Shown here in pieces: positions 24,746-33,141 of a stretch of DNA of 64,000 nt; the stretch's first letter is position 1; every line of letters begins with the position of its first letter. Under the pieces are notes generated by a model, which did not search any database, had not been told where the DNA came from, and saw nothing but the letters and a program-made list of their open reading frames with translations. The translations under genes and the position numbers were made by a program. This DNA is from DASUPK01 sp963782345 (GTDB lineage: Bacteria; Actinomycetota; Thermoleophilia; Solirubrobacterales; 70-9), in the NCBI GenBank assembly GCA_963782345.1, contig CAWAJF010000001.1:62001-126000 (forward strand). Reading direction: 5' to 3'.

Positions 24746-25666
24746 ATGAGAATCGACGAAATGCTCGCTTCGACGCGGCCGGTCTTCTCGGTCGAGTTCT
24801 TTCCTCCCAAGACGGAGGAGGGGCGGCAGACCCTGTTCGAGACCGTGGAGGTGCTCCGCAGGCTGGATCCGCACTTCTTCTCGGTGACCTATGGGGCGGG
24901 CGGCGCCACGCGCGAGGGCACCCTCGACACCACCAGGGCGATCCGCGACCAGTACGGCTCGGAGGCGATGGCGCACCTCAGCTGCGTCGGCGAGACGACC
25001 GAGAGCCTGCGCGAGATCATCGACCGGATCGCGGAGGCGGGGATCGAGAACATCCTCGCCCTGCGAGGCGATCCACCACGCGGTCAGAAGGACTTTGAGC
25101 AGCCGGAGGGCGGCCTGGCCAGCGCCTCCGATCTGGCCGCGGTGATCCACGAGTCACATCCCGAGATCACGATCGGGGGGGCATGCTTCCCCGAGGTCCA
25201 CCCGGAGGCCGCAAGCCTCGAGGCCGACCTTGCCTACCTGAAGACCAAGGTCGACGCCGGCGTCAGCTTTCTGATCACCCAGCTCTTCTTCGACAACCGG
25301 CTCTATTTCGACTTCGTGCTGGCCGCCCGCGCAGCGGGGATCGACGTGCCGATCATCCCCGGCGTGATGCCGATGACCGGCTTCAGGCAGATCGCCCGGA
25401 TCTCCGAGCTTTGCGAGGCGACGATCCCTGAGCCCCTGGCCGCGGCAATGGAGTCGCTGGAGGGGGACGAGCGTGCCGAGTTCGAGCTCGGCGTCGCCTA
25501 CGCGACACAGCAATGTGCGGACCTCCTGCGAAGGGGGGCCCCCGGAATCCATCTCTACGCCCTCAACCGCTGGCCCGCCGCCCGGGCGATCCTGGGCGCG
25601 CTGCACGCCTCGCGTCCGTGGGAGGAGCGGGAGCCCGGCGCGACCGCGACCGCGGGCGCCGCCTGA
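24746..25666 (+). CDS. metF: Methylenetetrahydrofolate reductase
   Basis: This 306-residue flavoenzyme reduces 5,10-methylene-THF to 5-methyl-THF for methionine synthesis. It is a TIM barrel with the family segments FSVEFFPPKTEEGRQTL (catalytic Glu), FFSVTYGAGGATREGT, MAHLSCVG, ENILALRGDPPRG, FLITQLFFDNRLYFDFV and IIPGVMPMTGFRQI. The ATG at 24746 starts the conserved N-terminus and follows a TACCCT box by 7 bases; the open frame upstream is not homologous. No methionine-related riboswitch is seen; there is no room for one. Confidence 0.95.
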   Translation: MRIDEMLASTRPVFSVEFFPPKTEEGRQTLFETVEVLRRLDPHFFSVTYGAGGATREGTLDTTRAIRDQYGSEAMAHLSCVGETTESLREIIDRIAEAGIENILALRGDPPRGQKDFEQPEGGLASASDLAAVIHESHPEITIGGACFPEVHPEAASLEADLAYLKTKVDAGVSFLITQLFFDNRLYFDFVLAARAAGIDVPIIPGVMPMTGFRQIARISELCEATIPEPLAAAMESLEGDERAEFELGVAYATQQCADLLRRGAPGIHLYALNRWPAARAILGALHASRPWEEREPGATATAGAA

Positions 25667-25675
25667 GCCTCCGCC

Positions 25676-25681
25676 TAGACT
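25676..25681 (+). promoter_or_regulatory. -10-like box of the alpha/beta-hydrolase gene
   Basis: TAGACT lies 10 bases before the ATG at 25692, predicting a leader of about three bases. Confidence 0.4.
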
Positions 25682-25691
25682 GGGCGCCGCG

Positions 25692-26519
25692 ATGCCAGAG
25701 TTCGACTACAACGGCCACACGATCTCCTACGACGAATACGGGGAGGGCGACCGGCCGCTGATCCTGATCCACGGCCTGCTGATGAGCCGCCGGATGTTCG
25801 ACCGCCTCGGGCCGGAGATGGCCGCGATCGGGAACCGGACGATCGCGGTCGACCTGCTCGGCCACGGCCGCTCGGATCGGCCGGCGGAGATGTCGAACTA
25901 CTCCATGACCTTCTTCGCCAGGCAGATCGAGGCCCTGCTGGACCACCTCGGGATCGATCAGGCCGTGGTCGGCGGAACCTCGCTCGGGGCGAACGCGACG
26001 CTCGAGCTCAACCACCTGTCCCCCCACCGAGTGCGGGCCATGATGATCGAGATGCCGGTGCTCGACAACGCCCTGCTCGCGGCCGCGTTGATCTTCACGC
26101 CGATCATGGTCGGCCTGCGGCTGGGCGAGCCGCTCCTCAGGCGCGTGGCGGCGGCCGCGAGGAGGATCCCGCGGACCAACCCGCTGCTCGACATGGGTCT
26201 CGACATGATCAGGCAGGACCCCGCACCGTCCTCCGCCGTCCTCGAGGGGCTCTTCCTGGGCTCCTCCGCACCCCATAAGCAGTTCCGAGTCGAGATGACC
26301 CAGCCGACCCTGATCATCGGCCACCGTGCCGACCCGCTGCACCCGTTCTCGGACTCCGGAATGCTGGTCGAGGAGCTTCCGAACGCGCGCCTGATCGAGG
26401 CGAGCTCGATCCTCGAGTGGCGGATCTCGCCGGAGCGGCTCGACGCCGAGCTGGCCGGGTTCCTCGACGAGGTGTGGGGAGTGACGCGCACGCCGGAAGC
26501 CGCGCTAAGCGAGGCTTGA
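25692..26519 (+). CDS. Alpha/beta-fold hydrolase
   Basis: This 275-residue hydrolase has the oxyanion motif LILIHGLLMSRRMFD, GRSDRPAEMSNYS, the nucleophile elbow VVGGTSLGANATLE (Ser in GTSLG) and the C-terminal LIIGHRADPLHPFSDS with the acid. The place of the catalytic His is not obvious: the C-terminal region reads IEASSILEWRISPERL with no conserved His, so activity should not be assumed. A cap with Ala/Leu-rich helices sits after strand 6. The substrate is unknown. Confidence 0.86.
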   Translation: MPEFDYNGHTISYDEYGEGDRPLILIHGLLMSRRMFDRLGPEMAAIGNRTIAVDLLGHGRSDRPAEMSNYSMTFFARQIEALLDHLGIDQAVVGGTSLGANATLELNHLSPHRVRAMMIEMPVLDNALLAAALIFTPIMVGLRLGEPLLRRVAAAARRIPRTNPLLDMGLDMIRQDPAPSSAVLEGLFLGSSAPHKQFRVEMTQPTLIIGHRADPLHPFSDSGMLVEELPNARLIEASSILEWRISPERLDAELAGFLDEVWGVTRTPEAALSEA

Positions 26520-26530
26520 ACCGCCTCCGC

Positions 26531-26536
26531 TAGCCT
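26531..26536 (+). promoter_or_regulatory. -10-like box of the DUF3105 gene
   Basis: TAGCCT lies 11 bases before the ATG at 26548. Confidence 0.4.
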
Positions 26537-26547
26537 CTCCGCCCTCC

Positions 26548-27327
26548 ATGGCAAGCCGCAAGGAAGAGAAGGAGCGACTCCGCGCGCAGCGACTCGCCGC
26601 CGAGCATGCTGCGCAGTCGGGTGGACGCCGGCGCCTGCTGGCCGGCTATGTCGTCGCGGGAATCCTCACCGTGGCCGTGATCGCCGGGCTGGTGGCCGTG
26701 ATCTCGAGCGGTGGAAGCAGCAACGGCGCGGCCGGCAGCGCCTGCAACAACGCACACATCCAGAACACCGGCAGCTTCAAGGGGTTGACCCCCGACTGCC
26801 GGAAGGGCACGGCCGAGTCCATCACCCCGACCCAGTTCGGGGACCTCGCCGTCTCCTCCCAGAAGGCCGGCTGCCAGCTCAAGGAGAACCTGCCCGACGA
26901 AGGCAACACGCACGTCCCCAACTCGACGGCGGTCCACTATGGAACCGTCCCACCGACTTCGGGAAACCACAATCCGGTCCCGATCTCCGACGGTGCCTAT
27001 ACGACGCCCGTCACCAGCGACACCAGCAAGCAGACCAATATCCGCAACGAGGTCCACGCGATGGAGCACGGCCGCATCGAGATCCACTACAAGCCGAGCC
27101 TGCCAGAGGCCCAGCAGCTGGCGCTGAAGGGCGTCTTCGACGCCGACCCCAACGGCGTCCTGCTCTTCCCCGACCCCGACATGCCCTACGACGTGGCAGT
27201 CACCGCCTGGACAAACGAGGTCGTCTGCCCGACCTACAACCCCGTCGTGCTCGACGTGATCCGGAACTTCCGCGACAAATACCGCGGCAACGGTCCGGAG
27301 CAGCAGATCCCGATCAATTTGGGCTAG
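26548..27327 (+). CDS. DUF3105-family membrane-anchored protein
   Basis: This 259-residue protein has a charged coiled N-terminus (KEEKERLRAQRLAAEHAAQ), one membrane helix (LLAGYVVAGILTVAVIAGLVAVI, about 30-52) and an extracytoplasmic DUF3105 domain. Domain marks are STAVHYGTVPPTSGNHNP, AMEHGRIEIHYKPSL and LFPDPDMPYDVAVTAW. The conserved His residues suggest metal binding, but the family has no established activity. Three Cys are in the outer domain (ACNN, DCRK, GCQL). Its TAG stop is the first triplet of a copy of the dispersed repeat. Confidence 0.9.
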   Translation: MASRKEEKERLRAQRLAAEHAAQSGGRRRLLAGYVVAGILTVAVIAGLVAVISSGGSSNGAAGSACNNAHIQNTGSFKGLTPDCRKGTAESITPTQFGDLAVSSQKAGCQLKENLPDEGNTHVPNSTAVHYGTVPPTSGNHNPVPISDGAYTTPVTSDTSKQTNIRNEVHAMEHGRIEIHYKPSLPEAQQLALKGVFDADPNGVLLFPDPDMPYDVAVTAWTNEVVCPTYNPVVLDVIRNFRDKYRGNGPEQQIPINLG

Positions 27328-27421
27328 CGGCTGCCAGGCCGCTGTCCTCAGGAGCGGAGGCCGTAGGCCGAAGCGACTTGTGATGGGTGGCCGCCTGCAG
27401 CCGCGATCTGATGGCGAAGCC
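27325..27421. repeat. Dispersed palindromic repeat, single copy
   Basis: The copy has arms GCGGCTGC (27327-27334) and GCAGCCGC (27397-27404), an inner GGCCGC opposite GTGGCC (a G-U wobble in place of the G-C of other copies), the conserved middle starting GGAGCGGAGG and the tail CTGATGGCGAAGCC (27408-27421). It fills the gap between the DUF3105 and amidase genes. Confidence 0.85.
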
Positions 27422-27439
27422 AAAGTGTTTCCCACCTAT

Positions 27440-28648
27440 ATGCGGAAGCGGATCTCTCTGATCGTTGGCCTCGCCCTGGTCACCGCCCTCGCCTGGGTCG
27501 CCGCGCCCGCGCTGTCGCTGCGCCCATACATGACGGGCGCGGTCGACTTCGAGCACGCGATCCCCGCAGCGAAACGAATGGCGGCGGCGGCGATCGCGTC
27601 GGCGCGCTCGGCTCACCCGCGTGAGCGTGCGCCGCGCTGGATCTCGCCACCGATCGAGGCACCGCACCGGTTCGACCTGGTCGGCGTGGCGCGGGAGATG
27701 CGGAACGTCGAGATCCGTGTCCGCGACGACGGCGGGCGCTGGAGCGAGTGGGTCGAGCAGGAGGACGGCACCCCGATCTACGCCGGCGGGGCCGACCAGG
27801 CGCAGGTCCGGGCGTCGTTCAGGCCGCGGGGCCGGCTGCACTTCGTGAACGTCTCCGGGACCTCGGGGGGCTTCGCGGACCGGCTGGTCAACGCAGCCCG
27901 CCATGCGATCAACACCGCGTTCATCTCGGTCGCGTCGACTCCCGTCGCACAGGCCCTGAAGCTGTCCCCGAAGCCCCGCGTGGTCAGCCGGGCGGGCTGG
28001 GGCGCCGATCTCGCCACGGGCGGCTGCCAGCCTCGAGGCCCCGCGGAGTACGGGTCGGTCCAGGCCGCGGTGATCCACCACACCGTGAACGCCAACGACT
28101 ACACGCCCGAGGAGGCACCGTCGATCGTGCTCGGTATCTGCCGCTTCCACGTCTTCGGAAACGGCTGGAACGACATCGGCTACAACGCGCTCGTCGATCG
28201 CTACGGGACGCTCTACGAGGGGCGCGCAGGAGGGCTGAAGCGGCCGGTGGTGGGCGCGCAGGCACAGGGCTTCAACTCGCAGACCACGTCCATCGCCTCG
28301 ATCGGCGACCACACCACCGAGGCCCCGACCCCCCCAGCGCAGCGCTCGATCATCCGGTTCCTCGCCTGGAAGCTGGGCGTCAACCACGCCACTCCGGCGA
28401 CGGCCATGGTCCAGCTCACCTCCGGCGGCGGCCCGGAGAGCCGCTACCCGGCGGGGACTGTGATCACGGTTCCGCGGGTGCTCGGACACACGACGCTCGG
28501 CCTGACGGCCTGCCCGGGCGGGGCGATGATCCCGCTCGTGCCCCAGATCCAGGCGGCCGTCCAGAAGCGGATCAAGCACTTCGCCAAGAAACGGCGAAAG
28601 AAGCACCGCAAGCACCGCAAGCACCGCTCCGGCGGCCTCCCGGGCTGA
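27440..28648 (+). CDS. Secreted N-acetylmuramoyl-L-alanine amidase (PGRP/Amidase_2 type)
   Basis: This 402-residue protein starts with a signal peptide (MRKRISLIVGLALVTALAWV...). An N-terminal beta-rich module follows (VEIRVRDDGGRWSEWVEQED, about 85-150), then the peptidoglycan-recognition/amidase domain: VVSRAGWGADLATG, AVIHHTVNANDY (zinc His), FHVFGNGWNDIGYNALVDRYGTLYEGRAGG, and GHTTLGLTACPGG with the second zinc His and Cys. It should cleave the lactyl-amide bond of peptidoglycan. The C-terminus is a dense Lys/Arg/His tail (about 25 residues) that may bind anionic wall polymers. The ATG at 27440 starts the signal peptide; a GTG at 27425 would add five residues. Confidence 0.9.
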   Translation: MRKRISLIVGLALVTALAWVAAPALSLRPYMTGAVDFEHAIPAAKRMAAAAIASARSAHPRERAPRWISPPIEAPHRFDLVGVAREMRNVEIRVRDDGGRWSEWVEQEDGTPIYAGGADQAQVRASFRPRGRLHFVNVSGTSGGFADRLVNAARHAINTAFISVASTPVAQALKLSPKPRVVSRAGWGADLATGGCQPRGPAEYGSVQAAVIHHTVNANDYTPEEAPSIVLGICRFHVFGNGWNDIGYNALVDRYGTLYEGRAGGLKRPVVGAQAQGFNSQTTSIASIGDHTTEAPTPPAQRSIIRFLAWKLGVNHATPATAMVQLTSGGGPESRYPAGTVITVPRVLGHTTLGLTACPGGAMIPLVPQIQAAVQKRIKHFAKKRRKKHRKHRKHRSGGLPG

Positions 28649-28657
28649 GCGAAGGAG

Positions 28658-29578
28658 CTAGGCGCGGTACGCCGGAAAGAACCCGGGATCAGACCCCGCG
28701 GGGTCTGATCCCGCAGTCAGCTTCTCGTAGGCATCCGGGTCGCAGATCAACTCGTGGGTGTGAAACGGGGCCTCGCGGTTCGCGAATCCGCGCTTGAAGT
28801 TGTCCAGCGAGTCTCCGGGGGAGAGACCGCCGCCGAGGCTCAGCGGCAGGCCGAGCTCGGTCCCGAGCGAGATCATCGACGCGAACAGGTTCTTCATCGG
28901 CGAGTCGCCGAGGGCCTCGTCGGCGGTGCCGCCGAGGTGGTAGTGCAGGTAGCCGTCGCTTGCGACCGCGATCGCGCCGGCGAGCCGCTCGCCCTCACGC
29001 GCGCCGAGGAGAAGCCAGCTCCGCTCGCTTCCCAGGAGCCGCTCGAAGTACTCGCTGGGATAGAGGTAGCGCTCCTCCGCGCCGGTTCGGGCCATCGTCT
29101 CGCCGTAGGCGCTCTCGAACGCGGAGCGGGCCGCGCCATCGGCCTCGGGGCCCGTGATCGCCTGGACCTCCCAGCCGCGTCGCTCGTTGCGCCGGATCTG
29201 CTCCCGGAGCCGCTTGCGGATGCCGGAGTCCCCTGCCGCAACGCGGACGTGGTTGCGAAGCGTCCCGCCGGACAGGCATTCCTCCCCGACCCGATCGCGG
29301 ACGAAGACGCTGACCAGGCCGGTCTCGGACCAGTCGATCTCGCCGGGGTCGAGCGGCTCCTCGTACGGCCCGCTGGCGCCCGGATACCCGTACGGCGAGA
29401 TCGCGTCGACGCGCTCGCTTGCTTCGATGGCGCGAACGATCACCGGCAGCCGCAGTCCCGCGCCCTCGACCTGGATGGTGTGGGTCGCTCCCTCGGCGGC
29501 GAGGAAGTGCGGCGAGCGAAAGAAGTTGTCGTCCTCGGAGGCGGCCGCGCCGCCGTCCGCGATCAGCCTCGCCTTCAC
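28658..29578 (-). CDS. FemAB/GNAT-like acyltransferase
   Basis: This 306-residue protein has a tandem-GNAT arrangement like that of FemABX peptidyltransferases and the GNAT_6/BioF2-like acyltransferases found in capsule loci. Segments include SPYGYPGASGPYEEPLDPGEIDW, RKRLREQIRRNERRGWEVQAI, ERLLGSERSWLLLGAREGERLAGAIAV, YLHYHLGGTADEALGDSPMK and SLGGGLSPGDSLDNFKRGFA. It may modify a sugar or lipid II intermediate in the adjacent polysaccharide pathway; the acceptor is unknown. The GTG start overlaps the upstream gene by 4 bases (GTGA). It is the last gene of the minus-strand operon. Confidence 0.78.
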   Translation of the reverse strand: MKARLIADGGAAASEDDNFFRSPHFLAAEGATHTIQVEGAGLRLPVIVRAIEASERVDAISPYGYPGASGPYEEPLDPGEIDWSETGLVSVFVRDRVGEECLSGGTLRNHVRVAAGDSGIRKRLREQIRRNERRGWEVQAITGPEADGAARSAFESAYGETMARTGAEERYLYPSEYFERLLGSERSWLLLGAREGERLAGAIAVASDGYLHYHLGGTADEALGDSPMKNLFASMISLGTELGLPLSLGGGLSPGDSLDNFKRGFANREAPFHTHELICDPDAYEKLTAGSDPAGSDPGFFPAYRA

Positions 29579-30120
29579 TCTTCGGGCGGCTCGGGCAGAT
29601 CCTCCGGAAAGCCGCCCCAGAGCTCGACGTCGATCAGCTCGTCGCCGTGACGGACCTGCTTGCGCAGGACCCCCTCCTGCTTCCAGCCGTTGTAGATGAC
29701 CGCCTTCTTGGCCGCCTCGTTGGTCGCGGGGATCCGGCCGTAGACCTTGTGAGCGCCGAACTCCTCGAAGGCCTTCAGGTTGGTGAGGCGCTCCGCCTCC
29801 CGGCCAACGCCGCGGCCGCGGACCCGGTCGTCGCCCATGATCGCCCCCAGCTCGGGCGCCGTTTGCCGATTGAGGCCATAGAGAGCCGTGTAGCCGACCG
29901 GCTCGTCCATGCCGTCCACCTCGACGGCCCACTTGCGGTCCTCGGCGCCCGGGTCCTTGGACTGCTCGACCGCACGGGAGACCCAGCGCTGCGCATCCTC
30001 CCGGGTGAACTCCTCGCGGTGCTCGAGCAGGTTGGCGGTGGCCGCCGGCGAGTTGAACCAGCGATGGACCGCCGCGGCGTCATCGGGCCGGAAGTCCCTC
30101 AGGGAGATGCCGCGGGCCAT
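29575..30120 (-). CDS. GNAT-family N-acetyltransferase (RimJ/RimL-like)
   Basis: This 181-residue GNAT domain has ISLRDFRPDDAAAVHRWFNSP, WAVEVDGMDEPVGYTALYGL, the acetyl-CoA-binding VRGRGVGREAERLTNLKAFEE and VYGRIPATNEAAKKAVIYNGW. Lying between an initiating glycosyl-1-phosphate transferase and a FemAB-like enzyme with 1- and 4-base overlaps, it most likely acetylates an amino-sugar nucleotide (as PglD/PseH-like enzymes do); a protein N-acetyltransferase role remains possible. Confidence 0.85.
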   Translation of the reverse strand: MARGISLRDFRPDDAAAVHRWFNSPAATANLLEHREEFTREDAQRWVSRAVEQSKDPGAEDRKWAVEVDGMDEPVGYTALYGLNRQTAPELGAIMGDDRVRGRGVGREAERLTNLKAFEEFGAHKVYGRIPATNEAAKKAVIYNGWKQEGVLRKQVRHGDELIDVELWGGFPEDLPEPPEE

Positions 30121-30839
30121 CAGCGCTCGCCCGCCTGCTCGCGCTCGGCGGCCTTCCTCAGCGGCGAGTCGGGAGGGGAGCCGGCGTAAGGGTCGACGGC
30201 CACGTTCCCGGCGCCGCCCAGCAGTGCGGCCGGGGTCCGGGCGAGGATCTTCAGGTCCAACCGCAGGGAGCGATGCTCGACGTACCAGACGTCCAGCTCC
30301 ATTCGCTCCTCCCAGGGGATGGCGGCGCGTCCGTGGATCTGGGCCCAGCCGGTCACACCGGGGCGAAGGTCCAGGCGGCGGAGCTGGCGCGGGGTGTAGA
30401 GCTCCACCTGGGCGGGGAGCGTGGCTCGCGGGCCGACGATCCGCATCTCGCCTCGGAGGACGTTGAAGAGGTTCGGCAACTCGTCGAGCGAGAAACGCCG
30501 CAGAAGCCTGCCGACGCGCGTCACCCGCGGGTCCTGCGCTGTGACCGCGGTTCCCACCCCGACCGGATCGGCCCCCTGCCGCATGGTCCGCAGCTTGAAC
30601 ATCTCGAAGGTCATGCCGACTCGACCCACCCGCCTCTGCCTGTAGATGACGGGTCCGCGGGACTCGAGTCGGATCGCGATCGCCGCGGCCAGGAGGACCG
30701 GGGAGACGAGGATCAGGCTGACGACCGCGATCAGCAGGTCGGCCCACCGGGGGAGGCCCTGCTTGGGCCGACCGGGTGGCGACGGGACGTCGAGGCGCTG
30801 CTGGTGGGCGTCGGGCAGCGGCCCGTTCGTGCGGCTCAT
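30120..30839 (-). CDS. Initiating sugar-phosphate transferase (polyprenol-phosphate glycosyl-1-phosphate transferase)
   Basis: This 239-residue bacterial sugar transferase has one N-terminal membrane segment (LLIAVVSLILVSPVLLAAAIAI) and the monotopic catalytic domain: GPVIYRQRRVGRVGMTFEMFKLRTM, RVTRVGRLLRRFSLDELPNLFNVLRGEM, IVGPRATLPAQVELYT and the C-terminal RPGVTGWAQIHGRAAIPWEE. It transfers a sugar-1-phosphate from a nucleotide sugar to undecaprenyl phosphate, the first step of repeat-unit assembly. It resembles the short PglC/WsaP-type rather than long WbaP. The start overlaps the preceding gene (ATGA). Confidence 0.92.
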   Translation of the reverse strand: MSRTNGPLPDAHQQRLDVPSPPGRPKQGLPRWADLLIAVVSLILVSPVLLAAAIAIRLESRGPVIYRQRRVGRVGMTFEMFKLRTMRQGADPVGVGTAVTAQDPRVTRVGRLLRRFSLDELPNLFNVLRGEMRIVGPRATLPAQVELYTPRQLRRLDLRPGVTGWAQIHGRAAIPWEERMELDVWYVEHRSLRLDLKILARTPAALLGGAGNVAVDPYAGSPPDSPLRKAAEREQAGER

Positions 30840-31966
30840 CGGGTGCCCTCGACCTTCTCCCAGCCGATCGGCACCGATCCGGCGCGGATCCGGTCCCAGA
30901 GTCCCACTGCGATCGAGGCGGTCATGGTGACGTAGTAGTAGGCGATCCTGAACGGCAGGGCGGGGATGAAGCGCCCGAGCAGGGCTCCGAGCAGCAGCGC
31001 GAGCTGCAGGGCCATGGTGACTGCGTACACCCAGCCACGTCCGAGAAGCGCCGGGTTGGCGGCGAGCGCGATCAGGTGCAGCCACGGGGTCAGGTAGCGG
31101 AGGAGGCGATGGGAGTAGATCTCCAGGGCGTATCCGGGGCCGTAGCCGCGGGGGTCGAGCATGCCCCACTTGAGCATCACGTCCCAGAGCCCCCACATCA
31201 TCCGGCGCTTGCGGCGGAACTCACCCTCGACGGTCGGCGCCATCCTCTCCTCGGCGACCGCCGCGGGCTCGTAGACCGCCCGCCAGCCCCGCTTGGTGAG
31301 CTCGAACGGGAAGCCGATGTCCTGTCCGCGGCTCGGATCCAGCTCGATGTAGGCCTCCCGGCGCACCGCGTAGATCGCGCCGTTTCCGGCGGTGATCCCC
31401 GCGAGCCTCGTTTCCATCGAGCGCACCGCCATCTCGTAGCGCCAGTAGATCCCCTCCTGGTTGCCGCCCTCTCCCCCCGCGAAGCGGACCTGGCCGCACG
31501 CATATCCGATACGCGAGTCCGAGAAGCGGTCGACGAGGCGGCGCAGGGCGTCGGGGCGCCAGTAGCTGTTCGCGTCGGAGAACGCCAGGATCGTTCCGGT
31601 GGCGCCCCTGACCGCCTGGTTGAGGGCGGCGACCTTGCCGCCGCGGGGGAGCTCCAGCACGCGGTCCGCGCCGGCGGTGCGGGCGAGCTCCGCCGTTCGG
31701 TCGCTGGACCCATCCGATGCGACGACGACCTCGAGGAGGCCCGCAGGGTAGTCGAGCGCCCGCGCGTTGGCGACCTTGCGGTCGATCACCTCCTCCTCGT
31801 CATAGGCGGGGATGACCAGGGTTACGGCCGGGAGTTGGCCGTCGGCGCCGGGCGAGGTCCCGTCGTCGCCGAAGGCCTTCGCGAGCGCCCAGAGCAGCAG
31901 CGGGTATCCCAGATGGGCATAGACGATCAGGCCGACCGCGACCCAGAAGATGATTTCCAGCGCCAT
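30836..31966 (-). CDS. Membrane glycosyltransferase, family 2
   Basis: This 376-residue processive-type GT2 has an N-terminal helix (IIFWVAVGLIVYAHLGYPLLL), a GT-A domain (VTLVIPAYDEEEVIDRKV, VVVASDGSSDRTAELA, FSDANSYWRPDALRRLV with its DxD-like Asp, GITAGNGAIYAVRREAYIE, DIGFPFELTKRGWRAVYEP) and three or four C-terminal membrane helices. The arrangement resembles ExoA/cellulose-synthase-like enzymes. The ATG at 31966 follows a GATAAT box by 9 bases; an upstream TTG would add 16 non-homologous residues. It heads the four-gene minus-strand operon ending at 28658. Confidence 0.9.
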   Translation of the reverse strand: MALEIIFWVAVGLIVYAHLGYPLLLWALAKAFGDDGTSPGADGQLPAVTLVIPAYDEEEVIDRKVANARALDYPAGLLEVVVASDGSSDRTAELARTAGADRVLELPRGGKVAALNQAVRGATGTILAFSDANSYWRPDALRRLVDRFSDSRIGYACGQVRFAGGEGGNQEGIYWRYEMAVRSMETRLAGITAGNGAIYAVRREAYIELDPSRGQDIGFPFELTKRGWRAVYEPAAVAEERMAPTVEGEFRRKRRMMWGLWDVMLKWGMLDPRGYGPGYALEIYSHRLLRYLTPWLHLIALAANPALLGRGWVYAVTMALQLALLLGALLGRFIPALPFRIAYYYVTMTASIAVGLWDRIRAGSVPIGWEKVEGTR

Positions 31967-31975
31967 CAGCGGGGG

Positions 31976-31981
31976 ATTATC
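31976..31981 (-). promoter_or_regulatory. -10-like box of the GT2-led operon
   Basis: GATAAT on the minus strand lies 9 bases before the ATG at 31966. Confidence 0.4.
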
Positions 31982-31993
31982 GGCGTTTACGCG

Positions 31994-32016
31994 AGGGTGC
32001 TCCGTCAGGAGCAACG
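31994..32016. repeat. Short hairpin repeat, copy 1
   Basis: TGCTCC (31998-32003) and GGAGCA (32008-32013) enclose GTCA, flanked by GAGGG and AAC. A near-identical element occurs at 36726. It lies directly after the stop of the minus-strand glycosyltransferase gene and may act as its terminator. Confidence 0.6.
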
Positions 32017-32020
32017 CGCG

Positions 32021-33124
32021 CTATGTGAGCTCGCGGTAGAGGGCCATCGTCGAGCGGGCGATCTCCTCCCACGAGGAGACCGTGGAGGCCTCGCGGGTTG
32101 CGGCGGCAGCGAGAGCCGCGGTGGCCTCGCTGTCGGCGAGCAGGTCGTTGATCGTCTCGGCGAGCGCGTCCGGATCCCCGGGCGGGACCAGACGCGCCGC
32201 CCCGCGCTCGGCGACCTCGGTGAATCCGCCAACGGCGCTGAGCACGAGCGGCCGCCCGAACGCGAGTGCCGTGTAGAGGACCCCGGACTGCTCGATGTTC
32301 CGGTACGGCAGCACGACGAGGTCGGCACGGCGCATGAAGGCCGGGATCTCGGCGTCGGGGACGAATCGGTCGACGAAGCGGACCGTCCCCGGAACGCGCT
32401 CCGCGAGCTCGCGCAGCTCGTCCATCGGCATCCGGGGCATGCCGACGACCCAGAGCTCGGCTCCATCGACGCGCGAGAACGCCTGGAGCAGCACGTCGGT
32501 CCCCTTGTAGGGCCGGACGAGGCCGAAGGCGAGGATCACGGGGCCCCTCACCTCGCGCAGCTCCTCCGGCAGCGGCTTCTCGTCCTCCTGCCGCGTCAGG
32601 TAGTCGAAGGCCCCGTGCGGAATCACGCGCAGCCTGTCGGCCGCCACCCCGAAATCCGCCTGCAGCCGCGAGGCGCCGTGCTCGGAATGCACCACGACCG
32701 CGTCCATCTCGGCGAGGAGCTTCGTCAGCGTGCGCCCGATGCGAGAGCCGGCCTCCGGGAGCCGCCAGTGCATCGTGTACACGCGCGGACGCTTCGGGGG
32801 CAGCAGACGGCGGTCGAGCGCGGGGATCGGGAGCCACTGGTAGTGGATCAGGTCGGCCCGCTCGGCGACGCGGCGGTAGCGGCGCATATCCGGGACGTGC
32901 TCGAGGGCACGCGTCAGGCGGCGCCGCCGGGGCCCGATTCCCGCTCGCGAGCCGCGCCGGTAGAACAGCTCGCGCACCTCGTAGCCCTGCTCCTGGGGGA
33001 CCGGGCCGTAGGGAAAGCGAGCCGTGACCAGCTCGACCTCCGCCCCTGCGCGCGCGAGCGCGCCCGACAGGGCGTGGTCATACGGTGGCGTGTAGGCCGC
33101 CGGATCGACGATCTGGACCCGCAT
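32021..33124 (-). CDS. Glycosyltransferase, family 4 (GT-B)
   Basis: This 367-residue GT-B enzyme has the N-terminal acceptor domain (MRVQIVDPAAYTPPYDHAL, ADLIHYQWLPIPALDRRLLP, VVVHSEHGASRLQADFG) and a C-terminal nucleotide-sugar domain (VILAFGLVRPYKGTDVLLQAF, RRADLVVLPYRNIEQSGVLYTALAFGRPLVLSAVGGFTE). The EX7E-like region reads EQSGVLYTALA with the second Glu replaced, a variation seen in several GT4 branches. It is divergent from the next glycosyltransferase with only 17 bases between starts. Confidence 0.9.
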   Translation of the reverse strand: MRVQIVDPAAYTPPYDHALSGALARAGAEVELVTARFPYGPVPQEQGYEVRELFYRRGSRAGIGPRRRRLTRALEHVPDMRRYRRVAERADLIHYQWLPIPALDRRLLPPKRPRVYTMHWRLPEAGSRIGRTLTKLLAEMDAVVVHSEHGASRLQADFGVAADRLRVIPHGAFDYLTRQEDEKPLPEELREVRGPVILAFGLVRPYKGTDVLLQAFSRVDGAELWVVGMPRMPMDELRELAERVPGTVRFVDRFVPDAEIPAFMRRADLVVLPYRNIEQSGVLYTALAFGRPLVLSAVGGFTEVAERGAARLVPPGDPDALAETINDLLADSEATAALAAAATREASTVSSWEEIARSTMALYRELT

Positions 33125-33141
33125 GGGCGAGCATTGTCGCC

